Source of the DNA: Alphaproteobacteria bacterium
GTDB taxonomy: Bacteria > Pseudomonadota > Alphaproteobacteria > Caulobacterales > Caulobacteraceae
Direction: 5' to 3'
Assembly: GCA_018820275.1 (NCBI GenBank)
Contig: JAHJOO010000023.1
Span: 1 to 50,740, forward strand
Length of the DNA: 50,740 nt
Part shown: one piece after another, positions 49,890 through 50,740 of the stretch
Layout of the letters: every line of letters begins with the position of its first letter
Numbering within the stretch: the first letter of the stretch is position 1
Program-made: the position numbers and the translations under genes
Notes under the pieces: model-generated
What the model saw: the letters and a program-made list of their open reading frames with translations, nothing else
What the model was told of the DNA's origin: nothing
The model's database searches: none

Positions 49890-50740
49890 ATGGCCGTTGG
49901 CGTTTCCGCGAACCGTCTCGAACTTCTGCAGATCGCCGATGCCGTCGCGCGCGAGAAGAACATCGACCGGGAGATCGTCATCGAGGCGATCGAGGAGGCC
50001 GTGCAGAAGGGCGCCAAGTCCCGCTATGGCGCGCATCACGACATCCGCGCCCGGATGGACCCCAAGACCGGCGAGATGGCCCTGACCCGTCACGTCACCA
50101 TCGTCGAGGACGACTGGCAGCCGGAAGACGAGCTGGAAGAGTTCAACGACAGCGCCATGGTGCGCCTGAAGGACGCCCTGAAGCGCGATCCCGAGGCCGA
50201 GGTCGGCAAGGAATACGTCGAGGACCTGCCGCCGTTCGAGTTCGGCCGGGTGCAGACCCAGATGGCCCGTCAGGTCGTCATGGGGAAGGTCCGCGACGCC
50301 GAGCGCGCCAACCAGTACGAAGAGTTCAAGGATCGTGTCGGCGAGATCGTCAACGGCACGGTCAAGCGCGTCGAATACGGCAACACCATCGTCGATCTGG
50401 GCCGCGGCGAGGGCATCATGCGCCGCAACGACTCGATCCCGCGCGAGGTGTTCAACATCGGCGACCGGATCCGCACCTACATCTACGACGTGCGCCCGGA
50501 GGCCAAGGGTCCGCAGGTCATGCTGTCGCGCGCCCACCCCGGCTTCATGGCCAAGCTGTTCGCCCAGGAAGTGCCCGAGGTCTATGACGGCGTGATCGAG
50601 ATCCGCGCCGCCGCCCGCGACGCCGGTTCGCGCGCCAAGATGGCCGTGCTGTCGAACGACAGCTCCATCGATCCGGTCGGCGCCTGCGTCGGCATGCGCG
50701 GCTCGCGGGTTCAGGCGGTCGTCGCCGAACTGCAGGGCGA
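49890..50740 (+). CDS. nusA: Transcription termination/antitermination factor NusA (partial, N-terminal part)
   Basis: ATG 49890; the frame stays open to the end of the window (283 codons), so the C-terminal part lies outside. Domain order: N-terminal RNA polymerase-binding domain (to about 135; IADAVAREKNIDREIVIEA, IEEAVQKGAKSRYG), S1 domain (about 135-200; GEIVNGTVKRVEYGNTIVDL, RNDSIPREVF) and the beginning of the KH region (MLSRAHPGFMAKLF, GACVGMRGSRVQAVV). The gene would control pausing and termination. The shared leader hairpin may make it autoregulated. Confidence 0.97.
   Translation, partial: MAVGVSANRLELLQIADAVAREKNIDREIVIEAIEEAVQKGAKSRYGAHHDIRARMDPKTGEMALTRHVTIVEDDWQPEDELEEFNDSAMVRLKDALKRDPEAEVGKEYVEDLPPFEFGRVQTQMARQVVMGKVRDAERANQYEEFKDRVGEIVNGTVKRVEYGNTIVDLGRGEGIMRRNDSIPREVFNIGDRIRTYIYDVRPEAKGPQVMLSRAHPGFMAKLFAQEVPEVYDGVIEIRAAARDAGSRAKMAVLSNDSSIDPVGACVGMRGSRVQAVVAELQG

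Overview
The window is a GC-rich (about 70 %) chromosomal segment of an alphaproteobacterium, most probably of the Caulobacterales (Brevundimonas or Caulobacter-like). The case rests on the gene content: chvI-chvG-hprK-EIIA-HPr regulatory block, regB/regA with divergent senC, an alphaproteobacterial LexA operator in front of mmcB, a beta-propeller phytase divergent from a TonB-dependent receptor, and frequent TTG/GTG starts with 4-nt ATGA/GTGA overlaps. No species can be named from sequence reading alone.

Layout. 1-8.9 kb: end of an unknown gene, a DUF4893-type lipoprotein, a small SPFH-tail-like membrane protein, an unknown cytoplasmic protein, ahcY (minus), a periplasmic retropepsin-like protease, bioB, a small Gly-rich protein, an ABC ATPase, a zf-CHCC protein, a glyoxalase I-like protein and a lipoprotein. 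8.9-11.8 kb: polA. 12.1-16.7 kb: one 1544-codon gene of clearly different base and codon use, encoding an N-terminal Mrr-like PD-(D/E)XK nuclease fused to a STAND NTPase and a long C-terminal region. It is a candidate Avs-type anti-phage protein. 16.9-19 kb: an orphan phage/GTA-type terminase large subunit with an unusual N-terminal extension and in-frame palindromic repeats. 19-30 kb: BaiN-like flavoprotein, zinc-ribbon protein, chvI/chvG/hprK/EIIA-Man/HPr operon, BLUF photoreceptor, tRNA-Ala, YggT, 3-hydroxyacyl-CoA dehydrogenase, lipoamide dehydrogenase. 30-37 kb: a PAS histidine-kinase homologue lacking its phospho-acceptor His, TonB receptor and phytase pair, a TMEM175-like channel, tRNA-Gly with a truncated duplicate. 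37-40 kb: Bax-inhibitor-1 family protein, ThpR, GNAT, lipocalin. 39.7-41.7 kb: a short lower-GC accessory patch of unknown genes. 41.8-50.7 kb: mmcB, a G-quadruplex-like tract and MITE-like inverted repeat, regA, regB, senC, metK, trmB, bioY, two unknown small proteins, rimP and the start of nusA.

How it fits together. ahcY and metK (SAH hydrolase and SAM synthetase), 41 kb apart, carry almost the same palindrome upstream and so look like members of one SAH/SAM-responsive regulon (SahR-like). chvI-chvG senses envelope state and is physically linked to the kinase-regulated PTS branch (HprK, EIIA-Man, HPr). regB/regA/senC link redox state to cytochrome oxidase assembly. mmcB carries an SOS operator. 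rimP-nusA have their own promoter followed by a leader terminator hairpin, suggesting attenuation.

The most interesting region is 12.1-19 kb. A putative nuclease-STAND immune sensor sits directly upstream of, and on the same strand as, a chromosomal terminase large subunit; terminase is the very protein class that known Avs1-3 sensors recognise. No portal, capsid or integrase gene is present, so this is not an ordinary prophage. No stretch over about 300 bases lacks a proposed feature.
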